This document shows, one piece after another, positions 9,539 to 22,329 of a stretch of DNA of 64,000 bases. Both the position numbers and the translations under genes were made by a program. The stretch is taken from contig NC_004347.2 in NCBI RefSeq assembly GCF_000146165.2, forward strand, positions 1-64,000. Reading direction: 5' to 3'. Within the stretch, counting starts at the first letter, position 1. The number at the start of each line of letters is the position of its first letter. A model generated the notes under the pieces. The model ran no database searches and was not told the DNA's origin. It worked only from the letters and a program-made list of their open reading frames with translations. The stretch comes from Shewanella oneidensis MR-1. Lineage in GTDB: Bacteria > Pseudomonadota > Gammaproteobacteria > Enterobacterales > Shewanellaceae.

Positions 9539-10621
9539 ATGAGCCTTATCCGTCTTAACATTGATTCTTTTCGCAATATCCAGTTGGCGCAGTTGAGCCC
9601 AAGCGAAGGGATCAACCTGATTTATGGTCAAAATGGCAGTGGCAAAACCAGCATACTTGAAGCCATTTATTTTCTTGGCATGGGGCGTTCGTTTCGCAGT
9701 CACTTATCCCAGCGAGTGATCAATAACGACCAAGACAAATTAACGCTGTTTGCAACCTTAAATCTGCCCCGAGGCGACAGTAAAATAGGCCTGCGGCGTT
9801 TTCGCAGTGGCGAAACCGAAGTCAAAATTGATGGTGAAAAGGTCAAACGGCTATCGACTTTAGCTGAAACCTTACCCATACAAGTCATTACGCCGGAAAG
9901 CTTTTCGTTACTGTTCGAAGGCCCAAAATCCCGCAGACAGTTTATCGATTGGGGGGCCTTTCATACCGATCCGCAGTTTTATGCGGCATGGATGAATGTA
10001 AGACGTGTTCTTAAACAAAGAAATCAAATGCTTAGGAATGGTTCTCCCTATGATCAAATCCAATATTGGGATCGGGAGTTTATCCGTTATACCGAGCAGG
10101 TGACTGAAATACGAAACCGTTATGTAGACTCGTTAAATGAGCTACTTAAGGGTATAATCGGGGAGTTTTTACCGCAGGTGGATGTTAAGGTTTCATTTAC
10201 CCGCGGCTGGGATAGCAAAACGGATTTTGCACAACTTCTCGAATCCCAATATCCCAGAGATTTGGCCACAGGTCATACCGTCAGCGGTCCCCATAAAGCT
10301 GACTTAAGACTTCGTGTAGGCACTTTGCCGGCGCAGGATGCCCTGTCCCGTGGTCAATTGAAATTGTTAGTCTGTGCACTGCGTATTGCACAGGGAAAGT
10401 TGCTCAAACAACAAATAGATAAACACAGTATTTATCTTGTGGATGATCTTCCATCCGAGTTGGATGCACAGCATAGGCAGCTATTGCTTAAGCAGCTAGT
10501 GGACACGGGTGCACAAGTGTTTGTGACCGCCATTGAGCCAGCAGCAATAGTCGATTCGTTACACACGCCTCCCAGTAGGATGTTCCATGTGGAACACGGA
10601 CGTGTAACGGTAATTGAATAA
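9539..10621 (+). CDS. recF: DNA replication and repair protein RecF
   Basis: 360 residues. SMC-like ATPase that loads RecA at gaps with RecO/RecR. Walker [15 protein letters not shown] (about 30-43), ABC-type signature [16 protein letters not shown], Walker [16 protein letters not shown] at 9539. Codons for MFHVEH at the C-terminus form a near-parS sequence (10581-10596). It lies between dnaN and gyrB as in many gammaproteobacteria. Confidence 0.97.
   Translation: MSLIRLNIDSFRNIQLAQLSPSEGINLIYGQNGSGKTSILEAIYFLGMGRSFRSHLSQRVINNDQDKLTLFATLNLPRGDSKIGLRRFRSGETEVKIDGEKVKRLSTLAETLPIQVITPESFSLLFEGPKSRRQFIDWGAFHTDPQFYAAWMNVRRVLKQRNQMLRNGSPYDQIQYWDREFIRYTEQVTEIRNRYVDSLNELLKGIIGEFLPQVDVKVSFTRGWDSKTDFAQLLESQYPRDLATGHTVSGPHKADLRLRVGTLPAQDALSRGQLKLLVCALRIAQGKLLKQQIDKHSIYLVDDLPSELDAQHRQLLLKQLVDTGAQVFVTAIEPAAIVDSLHTPPSRMFHVEHGRVTVIE
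10581..10596. other. parS-like site (one mismatch) inside recF 3' end
   Basis: TGTTCCATGTGGAACA differs from the perfect parS palindrome by one centre base (CATGTG for CACGTG). The stretch also encodes a RecF C-terminal segment that I believe is conserved, so protein constraint may explain it. Confidence 0.4.
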
Positions 10622-10628
10622 CCATTGA

Positions 10629-13055
<2,427 letters not shown>

Positions 13056-13088
13056 TATCGTTATCGATAGATAAAAGAGATTGATAAC

Positions 13089-13116
13089 AAAGGGAAAGCT
13101 TAGCTTTCCCTTTTTG
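13089..13116 (+). terminator. gyrB terminator
   Basis: Stem AAGGGAAAGC / GCTTTCCCTT with loop TTA, followed by a T-run at 13111-13115. Because of its A-rich left flank it can also serve the convergent GST-like gene. Confidence 0.85.
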
Positions 13117-13128
13117 TTTGCTTGAAAA

Positions 13129-13791
13129 CTACCTATCGACACCCGCCTCATCGGCTTCGACAATTTCAGTCTCCGCTTTTGCGGCGGTTATCCAAGCCTG
13201 CATTTGTGGCTGGCTCATTATGTATTCCATATAAGCTCGGCTCGCTTGCGAGACTTCAATCTCGTAGGTAAAGAAGCGCATCACCACTGGCGCAAACATC
13301 ATATCGGCGATTGACCACTGGCCAAATAACCAAGTGCCCTGAGTTTGGCATGGGGCAAATTCGGCCATTTGCTGCGACCAAATGCTATCTACGCGAGCAA
13401 TATCTTGCTGAACAGCGGGGCTAAGCTCAACATATCGACGGGCGCGGATATTCATAGGTAGGGCATTTCTAAGGGCATTAAAGCCTGAATGCATTTCACA
13501 GGCGAGGGAGCGAGCCTTGGCTTTTTGTTTTGGATCTTGTGGCCATGCAGTGCCTGAAAGATAAGAATCATTGATATATTCACAAATCGACAGTGAATCC
13601 CAAACGGTAATGTCACCATCGACCAGTGTTGGTACTTTTAGTGTTGGTGAAATGGATTGTAGTTGCTGGTAGAAGCTATCGGTATCGAGTTGTAAAAGGA
13701 TTTCATCGAACTTAATACCTGATTTTTTAACCATTAACCAAGCTCGGAGCGACCAGCTAGAGTAGTTTTTATTGCCGATGTAGAGTTTCAT
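13129..13791 (-). CDS. Glutathione S-transferase family protein
   Basis: 220 residues from ATG 13791 (MKLYIGNKNYSSWSLRAW), chosen over an in-frame start 33 bases upstream because GGAAGG sits just before it. Thioredoxin-like N-terminal domain with the KVPTLVDGDITVWDSLSICEYI segment that binds glutathione in GSTs, then an all-helical C-terminal domain with SIADMMFAPVV. The catalytic residue is probably one of the serines in NYSSWS. Substrate unknown. Confidence 0.85.
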   Translation of the reverse strand: MKLYIGNKNYSSWSLRAWLMVKKSGIKFDEILLQLDTDSFYQQLQSISPTLKVPTLVDGDITVWDSLSICEYINDSYLSGTAWPQDPKQKAKARSLACEMHSGFNALRNALPMNIRARRYVELSPAVQQDIARVDSIWSQQMAEFAPCQTQGTWLFGQWSIADMMFAPVVMRFFTYEIEVSQASRAYMEYIMSQPQMQAWITAAKAETEIVEADEAGVDR

Positions 13792-13904
13792 AAGCACCTT
13801 CCAATTTTGAGTCGTGCTAATCACTATACATGATGTTTGTTTTTCCCCGCATGCTCATATTCAGTCATTCAAATTGCTCAGGCAATCGAGCTAAATTGGA
13901 ATAA

Positions 13905-13920
13905 GGTTTCACGTGAAACA
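13905..13920. other. parS centromere-like site
   Basis: GGTTTCACGTGAAACA, a 14-bp perfect palindrome that matches the parS consensus except for the first base. It lies in the spacer upstream of the HDOD gene. Confidence 0.75.
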
Positions 13921-14067
13921 ATTCGATTGGGTAACCTAGTCTTAAGTTTCGGAACATATACTCAAGCTGCACATAATACTGATAGTGGCTGCTCTAGCAT
14001 ATCAATTACAATGGACGGATAATGTAATGTCGGCTCAGTAAACACTGCTTTTATAGGTTGGAATATT

Positions 14068-15111
14068 TTGATTAAGTCCATATTCAACAAAATTTTTAAT
14101 ATCCGTGAAGAGGCAACACTTGAGCGCCCGAAAAGCTTCAGTCAGACCGATCTCAGCAAACCTATAAATACGGTAGTGCCACAAAAGCCTGCTGATGAGC
14201 GATGTGATTCTTCGGTGAGTGTTGACTTAGAGGCATTGTTTTATAGCCTGTTATTTCCTGCTAGAACAAAAGATTCTGGTGGTGTTGCTAATAACCTTGA
14301 ACGCCGTGTTATGGCGGAAATTGAACAGGCCTTAGCATCCCCCCAATTGATTGCCGAAAAAGTACTTAAACTACCTTCTAAGGTATTGGAATTAGATCGA
14401 AAGTTAGCGGATCCACAGTTTGATACCAAGGATTTGTTGGCTTTAATTGAACAAGATCCTTTGCTCAGTGTTGAAGTGCTCAAGCTGTGCAATTCTCCCG
14501 CGTTTAAGCGTGGGGAGCGGGAAGTGACCAGTCTTCAGCAGGCCTTAGTTCAGCTTGGTCGGGAGCAATTACGGCGCTTTGTTACCAGTAGTTTGGTGCG
14601 TGAAATGCTGGATATTAAACCCATTTATTTCCGCCGTTTTGGCGCTGAGATTTGGCGTCACTCGATGCAAGTGGCCTTTTTAGCGAGTGAACTTAGCGAA
14701 GAAGATAGGGACACGGCATTCTTGCTCGGATTACTGCATGATGTGGGTAAGTTGGCCATCTTTAAAATGTTGCTCGATGCTTTTGTGCAAGCAGAGCCCG
14801 GCGAGCAGCCAAACTCTTGGTTATTTAGGCAAGTCATGACAGCTAAATCACTCACCCTAAGTGCGTTGTTAGCAAAACATTGGCAATTACCCAGCACTTT
14901 TGAAACTGAGCTGGATAAATTAGCCCATGTGCATACGCGGCCAAATGAGGGAATTGCAGCAGTAGTATGGCGCGCGAATGTGATCAGTGAAATCTCTATG
15001 CTGCAGCAAGCGAGTAAATTACCTGCCGATATGCTGAGCAACTTGTTAGCCTTGGTTGGACTCGAGCAAGCTCAGTTTGATGAGTTGCACGAAAAACTCC
15101 AACAGTTTTAA
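14068..15111 (+). CDS. HDOD-domain protein (putative signalling/regulatory)
   Basis: 347 residues, apparently from TTG 14068 (MIKSIFNKIFNIREE); no ATG is available until well inside. A 110-residue N-terminal region is unrecognised. The HDOD core has LLALIEQDPLLSVEVLKLCNSP (about 130) and a real HD motif, LLHDVGKLAIF (about 221). HDOD proteins are usually signalling proteins linked to c-di-GMP or two-component systems and most have lost HD phosphohydrolase activity. Here the HD pair is present, so activity is possible. Partner unknown. Confidence 0.8.
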   Translation: MIKSIFNKIFNIREEATLERPKSFSQTDLSKPINTVVPQKPADERCDSSVSVDLEALFYSLLFPARTKDSGGVANNLERRVMAEIEQALASPQLIAEKVLKLPSKVLELDRKLADPQFDTKDLLALIEQDPLLSVEVLKLCNSPAFKRGEREVTSLQQALVQLGREQLRRFVTSSLVREMLDIKPIYFRRFGAEIWRHSMQVAFLASELSEEDRDTAFLLGLLHDVGKLAIFKMLLDAFVQAEPGEQPNSWLFRQVMTAKSLTLSALLAKHWQLPSTFETELDKLAHVHTRPNEGIAAVVWRANVISEISMLQQASKLPADMLSNLLALVGLEQAQFDELHEKLQQF

Positions 15112-15128
15112 TGATTTTCAGCCATAAA

Positions 15129-15152
15129 AAACGCGCTTAAAAGCGCGTTTTT
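15129..15152. terminator. Bidirectional terminator between HDOD gene and glyS
   Basis: Stem ACGCGCTT (15131-15138) / AAGCGCGT (15141-15148), A-run before and T-run after. Confidence 0.88.
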
Positions 15153-15179
15153 CTTAACAGTGATTTTTACTTAAATCAC

Positions 15180-17246
15180 TTACTGAAGCAGAGAAATATC
15201 CGCCACATGCAGGAACTGCTCACGTAGGTTGTTGAGCAGGGCCAAACGGTTGTTACGCAGCGCTGCATCATCCGCCATCACCATTACATCCTCAAAGAAC
15301 TGATCGACGCTTTCACGTAAACTCGCCAGTAAGGTTAAGGCTTGTTGGTAATCTGCGTTAGCAAATAAAGGTGCAAGCTGAGGCTGCAGCTCGGCAAGCT
15401 TAGCTGCTAATGCTTGCTCGGCAGCTTCACTTAATAACGCGACATTCACACTAGAAGGTAATTCACCTTCAACCTTTGCCAGAATATTAGACACTCGCTT
15501 ATTCGCTGCTGCCAGAGCGCTAGAGGCTTCTAAACCTCTGAAGTGTGATACTGCGTTAATGCGGCTATCAAAGTCGGCTGGGCGAGTTGGACGGCGGGCT
15601 AATACGGCAAGGATCACGTCAACGTTGATACCTTTATCTTGGTACCAAGCACGGAAACGAGCCATGAGGAACTCGAGTACTTCTTCGCTTGCGTTTGCGT
15701 TACTTAAGTTAGCACCATGCAGTTCCTGAGCCTTAGCTATTAGCGTTACTAAGTCCAGTGGCAGTTTATTCTCAACGATAATACGCAGTACACCGATAGC
15801 GGCGCGACGTAGTGCGAATGGGTCGGCAGCGCCCTTAGGTGCCTGACCAATACCGAAGATACCGACTAAGGTATCAAGCTTATCCGCTAATGCCACGGCG
15901 CAAGAAACGGCAGCTGTTGGAACCGTATCGCCAGAAAACTTTGGCTTATATTGTTCCTCCATGGCTAACGCTACGGCTTCAGTTTCACCGTCTAGGCGGG
16001 CGTAATGCATGCCCATAGTGCCTTGCGTATCGGTAAACTCCATCACCATATTGGTCATTAAGTCTGTTTTAGACAATAAACCTGCACGAGCTGCATCAAC
16101 GGCATTTGCACCTGTTTGCTCGGCAATAAAGGCGGCTAGGGCAGAGATACGAGTCACTTTGTCTTTTAAGGTGCCGAGCTGTTGCTGGAACAAGACGGTC
16201 TCAAGGCTTGGTAAGCGTGATTCTAGCGTGTGCTTCTTATCGGTATTAAAGAAGAACTCAGCATCAGCCAAGCGTGGACGAACCACTTTCTCGTTACCAG
16301 AGATAATTTGCGCGGGATCTTTTGATTCGATATTCGCGACAAAGATGAAGTTTGGCAGTAACTTGCCCGCATCATCGAATACCGGGAAGTACTTTTGATC
16401 GCCCTTCATGGTGTAAACCAAGGCTTCAGAAGGTACGCTTAAGAATTTTTCTTCAAAGCTTGCAGTTAATACTACTGGCCATTCAACCAAAGAGGTCACT
16501 TCTTCCAGTAGAGCATCTTCGATATCGGCGGTGCCACCAATCTTGGCGGCCGCTTTTTCGGCATCGGCTTTGATTAATGCTTTGCGGCTTTCATAATCGG
16601 CAATGACTTTACCTTTTTCTTTTAGCAGTGTCAGGTAGTTGTCCGCATGGTCAAGCTCAAAACCGGTACCCATAAAGCGGTGACCACGGATATTGCGAGC
16701 TGATTTAATCCCGAGCAATTCGCCTTCGATTAATTCGCTGCCTAATAACATAGTGGCGGTGTGAACTGGGCGGATAAATTGCGTTTTACTACTTCCCCAG
16801 CGCATTGGCTTTGGAATAGGTAACTTATCCAGCGCACGTTGTGCCATAGCAGCGACTAAGCTCTTAGTTTCAACGCCTTCAACTTTAGCGTTATAAACCA
16901 GCCATTCACCTTTGTCGGTCACTAAACGTTCTGCCTGATCGACAGTAATACCGTTGCCACGTGCCCAACCTTCGGCAGCTTTTGTAGGTTTACCTCCGGC
17001 ATCAAAGGCTGAGCTGACCGCCGGGCCGCGTTTTTCAACGATTTTATCTGCTTGGGCAATAGCGAGTTCAGTAATATTAAGCGCCAGACGACGGGGCGCT
17101 GCATACCAAACCGCGGATTTAAAAGCTAAATCGGCTTTGGTTAATTCTTCAGTAAAGTTCGCTAAGAAAGACTCAGCCAGTTTACGTAGCGCCTTTGGCG
17201 GCAGCTCTTCAGTGCCTAACTCGATGAGTAAGTTTTCAAAATTCAT
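15180..17246 (-). CDS. glyS: Glycine--tRNA ligase beta subunit
   Basis: 688 residues, the usual length. Begins [22 protein letters not shown], the family N-terminus. C-terminal anticodon-binding/DALR-like region. Forms the alpha2beta2 bacterial glycyl-tRNA synthetase with GlyQ. Follows glyQ after 9 bases, so one operon. Confidence 0.97.
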   Translation of the reverse strand: MNFENLLIELGTEELPPKALRKLAESFLANFTEELTKADLAFKSAVWYAAPRRLALNITELAIAQADKIVEKRGPAVSSAFDAGGKPTKAAEGWARGNGITVDQAERLVTDKGEWLVYNAKVEGVETKSLVAAMAQRALDKLPIPKPMRWGSSKTQFIRPVHTATMLLGSELIEGELLGIKSARNIRGHRFMGTGFELDHADNYLTLLKEKGKVIADYESRKALIKADAEKAAAKIGGTADIEDALLEEVTSLVEWPVVLTASFEEKFLSVPSEALVYTMKGDQKYFPVFDDAGKLLPNFIFVANIESKDPAQIISGNEKVVRPRLADAEFFFNTDKKHTLESRLPSLETVLFQQQLGTLKDKVTRISALAAFIAEQTGANAVDAARAGLLSKTDLMTNMVMEFTDTQGTMGMHYARLDGETEAVALAMEEQYKPKFSGDTVPTAAVSCAVALADKLDTLVGIFGIGQAPKGAADPFALRRAAIGVLRIIVENKLPLDLVTLIAKAQELHGANLSNANASEEVLEFLMARFRAWYQDKGINVDVILAVLARRPTRPADFDSRINAVSHFRGLEASSALAAANKRVSNILAKVEGELPSSVNVALLSEAAEQALAAKLAELQPQLAPLFANADYQQALTLLASLRESVDQFFEDVMVMADDAALRNNRLALLNNLREQFLHVADISLLQ

Positions 17247-17255
17247 GTGTTACCT

Positions 17256-18161
17256 CTACTTACACATTGGGAAGCCAAGCGCTTCGCGTGCCTGATAATA
17301 GGATTCTGCAACGGCTTTAGCCATTGTACGAACGCGCAGGATATAACGCTGACGTTCTGTCACTGAAATGGCGTGGCGAGCATCGAGCAGGTTGAAGGCG
17401 TGTGAGGCTTTCATGACTTGCTCATAGGCGGGTAGAGGTAATGGTTTTTCAAGCGACAATAAGTGCTGACACATTTTTTCGCATTGATCGAACAGAGCAA
17501 ACATAAAGTCGACATCGGCGTGCTCAAAGTTATAGGTCGATTGCTCAACTTCGTTTTGGTGGAACACATCGCCATAGGTGATGCGGCCCATTGGGCCATC
17601 GGTCCACACGAGGTCGTACACGCTATCCACACCTTGGATATACATGGCGAGACGCTCTAAACCGTAGGTGATTTCACCTGTGACAGGGCTACACTCTAAG
17701 CCGCCGACCTGCTGGAAGTAGGTAAACTGAGTTACTTCCATGCCGTTTAGCCAGACTTCCCAACCTAAACCCCAAGCGCCTAGCGTTGGTGATTCCCAGT
17801 TGTCTTCCACAAAGCGGATATCATGGATTTGGGTATCAATACCCAGTGCTTGCAGAGAACCTAAATAGAGTTCTTGGATATTATCCGGTGACGGTTTTAA
17901 CACGACTTGGAATTGGTAGTAGTGCTGCAGACGGTTTGGGTTTTCACCGTAACGGCCGTCGGTCGGGCGGCGCGAAGGCTGCACATAGGCACTGCTCATT
18001 GGTTCAGGCCCTAAAGAGCGTAGGAAGGTTTGTGGGTGGAATGTGCCCGCACCGACTTCCATATCTAAAGGTTGAACGATTGCACAGCCTTGCTGCGCCC
18101 AATATTCCTGTAGGGTTAGAATGAAACCCTGAAATGTTTTTACGTCGTGTTTCGTCGTCAT
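17256..18161 (-). CDS. glyQ: Glycine--tRNA ligase alpha subunit
   Basis: 301 residues. Class II catalytic subunit: [19 protein letters not shown] at the N-terminus, the [18 protein letters not shown] segment, and [17 protein letters not shown]. Makes glycyl-adenylate and glycyl-tRNA with GlyS. First gene of glyQS, divergent from tag. Confidence 0.98.
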
Positions 18162-18278
18162 GTCTACTTGTCTACTGCCGTCAGCTTGAATAGAAAATGG
18201 TTTCGATTATACCTTGTAGATCTCTGCTTATGTAGGTTATTTTTTACCTTCTTCGTTAAAACGTTAAGGTAGATGACC

Positions 18279-18854
18279 ATGGAAGAAATCCGCTGTAATT
18301 GGGTTAGTGATGATCCCTTGTATCGCGATTATCACGATAATGTATGGGGGCGCCCAGTTTATGATCCCAAGGAGTTATTTGCCAAGCTCTGCTTAGATGG
18401 CCAGCAAGCGGGGTTATCTTGGATTACGATCTTAAAGAAACAACAAAATTATGAGCAAGCTTTTGCCGATTTTGAGCCTGCAGTGATTGCTACTTTCGAT
18501 GATGCTAAAGTTGAGGAGTTGATGGCCAATCCTGGTATTGTGCGCAATCGACTCAAGATCCATTCAATTATTCGTAATGCAAAAGGGTATTTAGCATATA
18601 CGGCCGATGGTGAGGATTTTTCTGCGTTTCTGTGGAGTTTTGTTGGCGGTAAACCGCGAGTGAATCAATTTACGTCTATGTCACAGATCCCTGCGCAAAC
18701 GCCGGAATCAGAGGCCATGTCAAAGGCGTTAAAAAAACTTGGCTTTAACTTTGTTGGCCCGACGATTTGTTATGCCTTTATGCAGGCAGTGGGTATGGTG
18801 AATGATCACCTTGTTGATTGCGTTGCTTATGATGCTTGCTGTGGCGGTAAATAA
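18279..18854 (+). CDS. tag: DNA-3-methyladenine glycosylase I
   Basis: 191 residues from ATG 18279. An in-frame ATG at 18273 is only 3 bases from AAGG (18266-18269), while 18279 has a 9-base spacing. Helix-hairpin-helix base-excision glycosylase that removes 3-methyladenine. It shows the N-terminal RCNWV Cys, YHDNVWG, GLSWITILKKQQNY, and the C-terminal DHLVDCVAYDACC with the His/Cys zinc ligands typical of Tag. Confidence 0.95.
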   Translation: MEEIRCNWVSDDPLYRDYHDNVWGRPVYDPKELFAKLCLDGQQAGLSWITILKKQQNYEQAFADFEPAVIATFDDAKVEELMANPGIVRNRLKIHSIIRNAKGYLAYTADGEDFSAFLWSFVGGKPRVNQFTSMSQIPAQTPESEAMSKALKKLGFNFVGPTICYAFMQAVGMVNDHLVDCVAYDACCGGK

Positions 18855-18889
18855 GTTACTCATCTTATTCGAGCTTAAATCCAAAATAT

Positions 18890-18919
18890 AAAGGCATGTT
18901 CCACGTGGAACATGCCTTT
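18890..18919. other. Perfect parS inside a 30-bp palindrome that doubles as terminator hairpin
   Basis: The 16-base parS at 18897-18912 is extended by AAAGGCA and TGCCTTT into a perfect 30-base palindrome with TTTT at its end. It lies between the convergent tag and amidohydrolase genes, where a terminator is expected. So one sequence appears to be both a ParB site and a transcription stop. Confidence 0.85.
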
Positions 18920-18940
18920 TGTTATTTCTTCTTATTGAGA

Positions 18941-21900
18941 TTAGATTTTCTCGAAGAAGAAAGGCTTACGCTGTTGCTTGTTACCATTGAGTTGGTTCAT
19001 CGACTCAGCGTCGAACAACTTACCATTAACCATGGTATAAGTGACTCTATCTGTAACGCGAATATCCGCTAGTGGATCGCCATCGATAACGATTAAGTCG
19101 GCGAGTTTACCAGTCTTAATCGAGCCAAGTTGATGATCTAAACCGAAGGTGGTGGCTGGGTTAATCGTCGCCGTTTTCAGTACGTCCATATTACTCATGC
19201 CGCCTTGGGCGAACATCCACATTTCCCAATGTGCGGCTAAACCTTCACGCTGACCATGGGCGCCAATATTTGGGTGAATGCCTAATTTATTAAACTCATT
19301 CGCGACTTTAGCGACGTTAAAATGGTTGTAGTGGCTTTCTGGTACATGGGGGCGACGCATTGAGCGTGCTTGCAAAATATCGCTTGGTACATACATAGAC
19401 AAACGTGGATGTGCCCACACATCGGTTTTATCGTACCAGTAATTTTCACCCGAAATACCACCGTAGGCGACGACTAAGGTTGGCGTATAACCGACCTTAG
19501 TTTGACCCCAGAACTGTTTAATATCGTTATAAATACTTGCCACGGGTAAGGAATGTTCTACGGTTGTATGGCCATCGGCAACCATGGTCAGGTTATGTTG
19601 TAGCAAGCTGCCGCCCTCGGGCACGACCATCATTTCGAGTTCGCGAGCTGCAGCGATAACCTGTTGTCTTTGATTTCGACGGGGTTGGTTGTAGCTCTTC
19701 ACACTAAAGGCACCGACTTTTTTGAGTCGCTCTAAATGGAATTTTGCATCATCAACAGAGTCGATGTGCGAGGTGTATCCTGGCGCGTTAGCGCCGTAGA
19801 GAATCGTTCCCGTAGAGAAAATCCGTGGGCCAACGATGTTGCCCGCCTTCTGCTGTTCCGAGGCTGCAAAAATCTCAGTCGTATCGTTCGATGGATCGTG
19901 AATCGTAGTCACGCCTAAGGATAAACCAGAATAGAGCGCCCAGTTTTGTTGCGGCACGATTTCATCATCAGCTTGAGCACCATGGGCATGAGCATCAAAC
20001 AAGCCTGGCATAATGGATTTGCTGCTTATATCGATGACTTGTGCATCCTTTGGAATCGGCGTATTAGCGTCGCCAACGGCAACAATATGATTGTCTTTAA
20101 CGATCACCACACCCTTATCGATGACTTGGTCATTTTCCATGGTGATCACTTTACCGCCGACAAAAGCGACTGTTCCACGTGGAACATCGGCCTTTTCGGT
20201 AAAGCCTAAATTGATAATGCTTGGCTTAGCTTGCTCGTCCTTTTTTAGATACTGGGAATCAACTTCGGTTTGGTACAGTTCTGGGCCAAGAGTCCAATAG
20301 AGTTGATTACTTTTGCTATTCCAACTGATGCTTTCACCGGCTCGCACACTTAACTGAGTAACGGGAAGATTGCTGGCGTTAGGTCCGATTTCAACCGTTT
20401 CACCATGTTTGGCAAAGGGCGTCACCCACACTTTAAAGCGTTCAGCAAAGGCAAGTTGTTCACCGTCGGGGGAAACTCTAAATTCGGTTGCATGCTTACT
20501 GCTGTAGTGAACGCGCTTATCAAAACCGTCTAAGTTGATTGAAGCTAGCTGTGGCGTATCATCATCGCCACTATTCATAAAAAAGATGCGTTCCGCTGAA
20601 GCACCAAATTGAGCTTGGTAACCCTCTGCGGTGATTTTTGTATTTTGTTTGGTTTTTAAATCAACCTTGTATATGCCAGGTTCCTGCGACCAAGTGCGAG
20701 GCGTGAGGTTTCCGCCTTGGGTTTTACGATACACTACCAACTCTCCATTGGGGGCGAAGGTAGGCTCGACGTATTTTCCTGGCTCAGTGGTAAGTTGTTT
20801 CGCCTTGCCACCTTTAGCGCTGATCACTTGTACCGCGCCTTGATCTTGGTCATTCCAAGTGGTGAAGACTATGTTTTTGCCATCACGCGACCATTGGGGA
20901 TAAAGTTCCCCAATATCGTTACCTAACTCAGTTAAGCGTGACATCTTGCCATCGGGAAGCGACTTTAACCAGATTTTACCCAATGCTTCGAAGGCAACTT
21001 TACTACCATCGGGGGAGACTTGTGCCATTCGCAGCATTTTTACATCGAATACATCTTTATCAATATCCTGTTTAAAGCGAACTGAAGGCTGAACGTCTAA
21101 TTGAGTTTTTACGGAAAAGGGAACATTAGTGACCGTTTTATTGGCAACGTTGAGGCGGTTAATTTTGCCCTTAGCCCAGAAGAAGATATCTTTGTTGTCT
21201 TGAGTCCAAGCCATGCTTGGATAGACTCCGTGGATTGCCCATGTCTCTTGCATATCACGGTCTAAATCGCCAAACAACTTAGTTGTTTCGCCGGATTTTA
21301 AATCAAGCAAATATAAGGATGATTGGAAGTCATCACGTTTGATATAGGCCAGCTTGGTGCCATCAGGACTCGGTGTCGGGCGAATAGCACCACCTGTCCC
21401 TTCAATCAGAATTTCGATATTTCCAGTCTTGGTATCATAACGCTTGATTTTATAGATACCGTTTACCGAATCTTTGGAGTAATGGAAGGTTTTTCCTGGG
21501 GTGTCGTCTTGACTGAAATAGATATAACGACCATCGGGTGAATAGGCGGGTTCGCCTAAGTCTTTCTCATCATTTGGCCGTTCAGTGAGTTTAACGCCTT
21601 CGCCACCAGCTACATGGTAGAGCCAGACTTCGCCGGCGCCTAAACTGCGACTGGCGGTAAAATGTTTGCGACCAATTAAATATTGGGAATCAGGGCTCCA
21701 AGCTGGGCTGTTGAGTAAGCGAAAGGTTTCGCTTGTGACCGTGCGTGGATTGCTTCCATCGGCATTCATAATCCAGATATTGTCACCACCGTCAGCATCT
21801 GAGGTAAAGGCGATGTGTTTACCATTAGGGCTATATACAGGCTGCATTTGCCAGGAGATCCCTTGAGCTAATGGCTTAGCTTCGCCTCCCGTGACTGGGA

Positions 21901-22129
21901 TTTGATAAATATCCCCGAGCAAATCAAACACTAAATGTTGGCCATCAGGGCTTACGCTGAGGTTCATCCAAGTGCCTTCATTAACATCGATTTTGACTTT
22001 TTTTAGCGGCGCATTAGTGGGGGCGTTTACATCCCAGCTTGGTTTTTGGACTTCATCCGCGTGAGCTATGGGGGGATTTAGGCTCAGCATCAGTGCTATA
22101 TAAAGCGGAGTCAGTGTAGGTCTAAACAT
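18941..22129 (-). CDS. Secreted TolB-type beta-propeller / amidohydrolase fusion protein
   Basis: 1062 residues from ATG 22129, preceded by AGGATA, and starting with a signal peptide (MFRPTLTPLYIALMLSLNP...AHA-DE). An ATG 42 bases further upstream lacks this logic. Residues about 45-600 hold at least eight SPDG-type PD40/TolB propeller blades. From about 650 there is an amidohydrolase-superfamily domain: metal ligand pair HAHG (about 710), HDPSND, a TTVEHS segment, GAHGQREG (about 956) and a C-terminal GSIKTGKLADLIVIDGDPL. Probably a periplasmic or secreted hydrolase; substrate unknown. A perfect parS lies within its coding sequence. Confidence 0.88.
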   Translation of the reverse strand: MFRPTLTPLYIALMLSLNPPIAHADEVQKPSWDVNAPTNAPLKKVKIDVNEGTWMNLSVSPDGQHLVFDLLGDIYQIPVTGGEAKPLAQGISWQMQPVYSPNGKHIAFTSDADGGDNIWIMNADGSNPRTVTSETFRLLNSPAWSPDSQYLIGRKHFTASRSLGAGEVWLYHVAGGEGVKLTERPNDEKDLGEPAYSPDGRYIYFSQDDTPGKTFHYSKDSVNGIYKIKRYDTKTGNIEILIEGTGGAIRPTPSPDGTKLAYIKRDDFQSSLYLLDLKSGETTKLFGDLDRDMQETWAIHGVYPSMAWTQDNKDIFFWAKGKINRLNVANKTVTNVPFSVKTQLDVQPSVRFKQDIDKDVFDVKMLRMAQVSPDGSKVAFEALGKIWLKSLPDGKMSRLTELGNDIGELYPQWSRDGKNIVFTTWNDQDQGAVQVISAKGGKAKQLTTEPGKYVEPTFAPNGELVVYRKTQGGNLTPRTWSQEPGIYKVDLKTKQNTKITAEGYQAQFGASAERIFFMNSGDDDTPQLASINLDGFDKRVHYSSKHATEFRVSPDGEQLAFAERFKVWVTPFAKHGETVEIGPNASNLPVTQLSVRAGESISWNSKSNQLYWTLGPELYQTEVDSQYLKKDEQAKPSIINLGFTEKADVPRGTVAFVGGKVITMENDQVIDKGVVIVKDNHIVAVGDANTPIPKDAQVIDISSKSIMPGLFDAHAHGAQADDEIVPQQNWALYSGLSLGVTTIHDPSNDTTEIFAASEQQKAGNIVGPRIFSTGTILYGANAPGYTSHIDSVDDAKFHLERLKKVGAFSVKSYNQPRRNQRQQVIAAARELEMMVVPEGGSLLQHNLTMVADGHTTVEHSLPVASIYNDIKQFWGQTKVGYTPTLVVAYGGISGENYWYDKTDVWAHPRLSMYVPSDILQARSMRRPHVPESHYNHFNVAKVANEFNKLGIHPNIGAHGQREGLAAHWEMWMFAQGGMSNMDVLKTATINPATTFGLDHQLGSIKTGKLADLIVIDGDPLADIRVTDRVTYTMVNGKLFDAESMNQLNGNKQQRKPFFFEKI
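20171..20186. other. Perfect parS site inside a coding sequence
   Basis: TGTTCCACGTGGAACA, 16-base perfect palindrome. It encodes VPRGT of the amidohydrolase protein on the minus strand, at the junction of the propeller and hydrolase domains. Confidence 0.85.
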
Positions 22130-22329
22130 GCAATATCCTGTTATCGTTATTTTAGGGGCAGTTGTTATCAAATAAGATAAATGTTTGTAAATGCTGTGTA
22201 GGTTATCTCACAAATACCCTGTAAGGAAAACGGAAATACTGTTTCAATTAATGACCGAGGGAGGCAACTGGATGATTGGCGTAGGGGGCAATGGGAGAGC
22301 AATAGGATTACTCTCCGAGGAGAAGTTGA

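Noticed and set aside
13837..14022. 61-residue plus-strand frame containing the parS at 13905
   Set aside because: No family resemblance, no ribosome site; it is the parS-containing spacer.
22294..22316. GGAGAG/CTCTCC hairpin upstream of the amidohydrolase gene
   Set aside because: 11-base loop, no T-run; too weak to list as a terminator.
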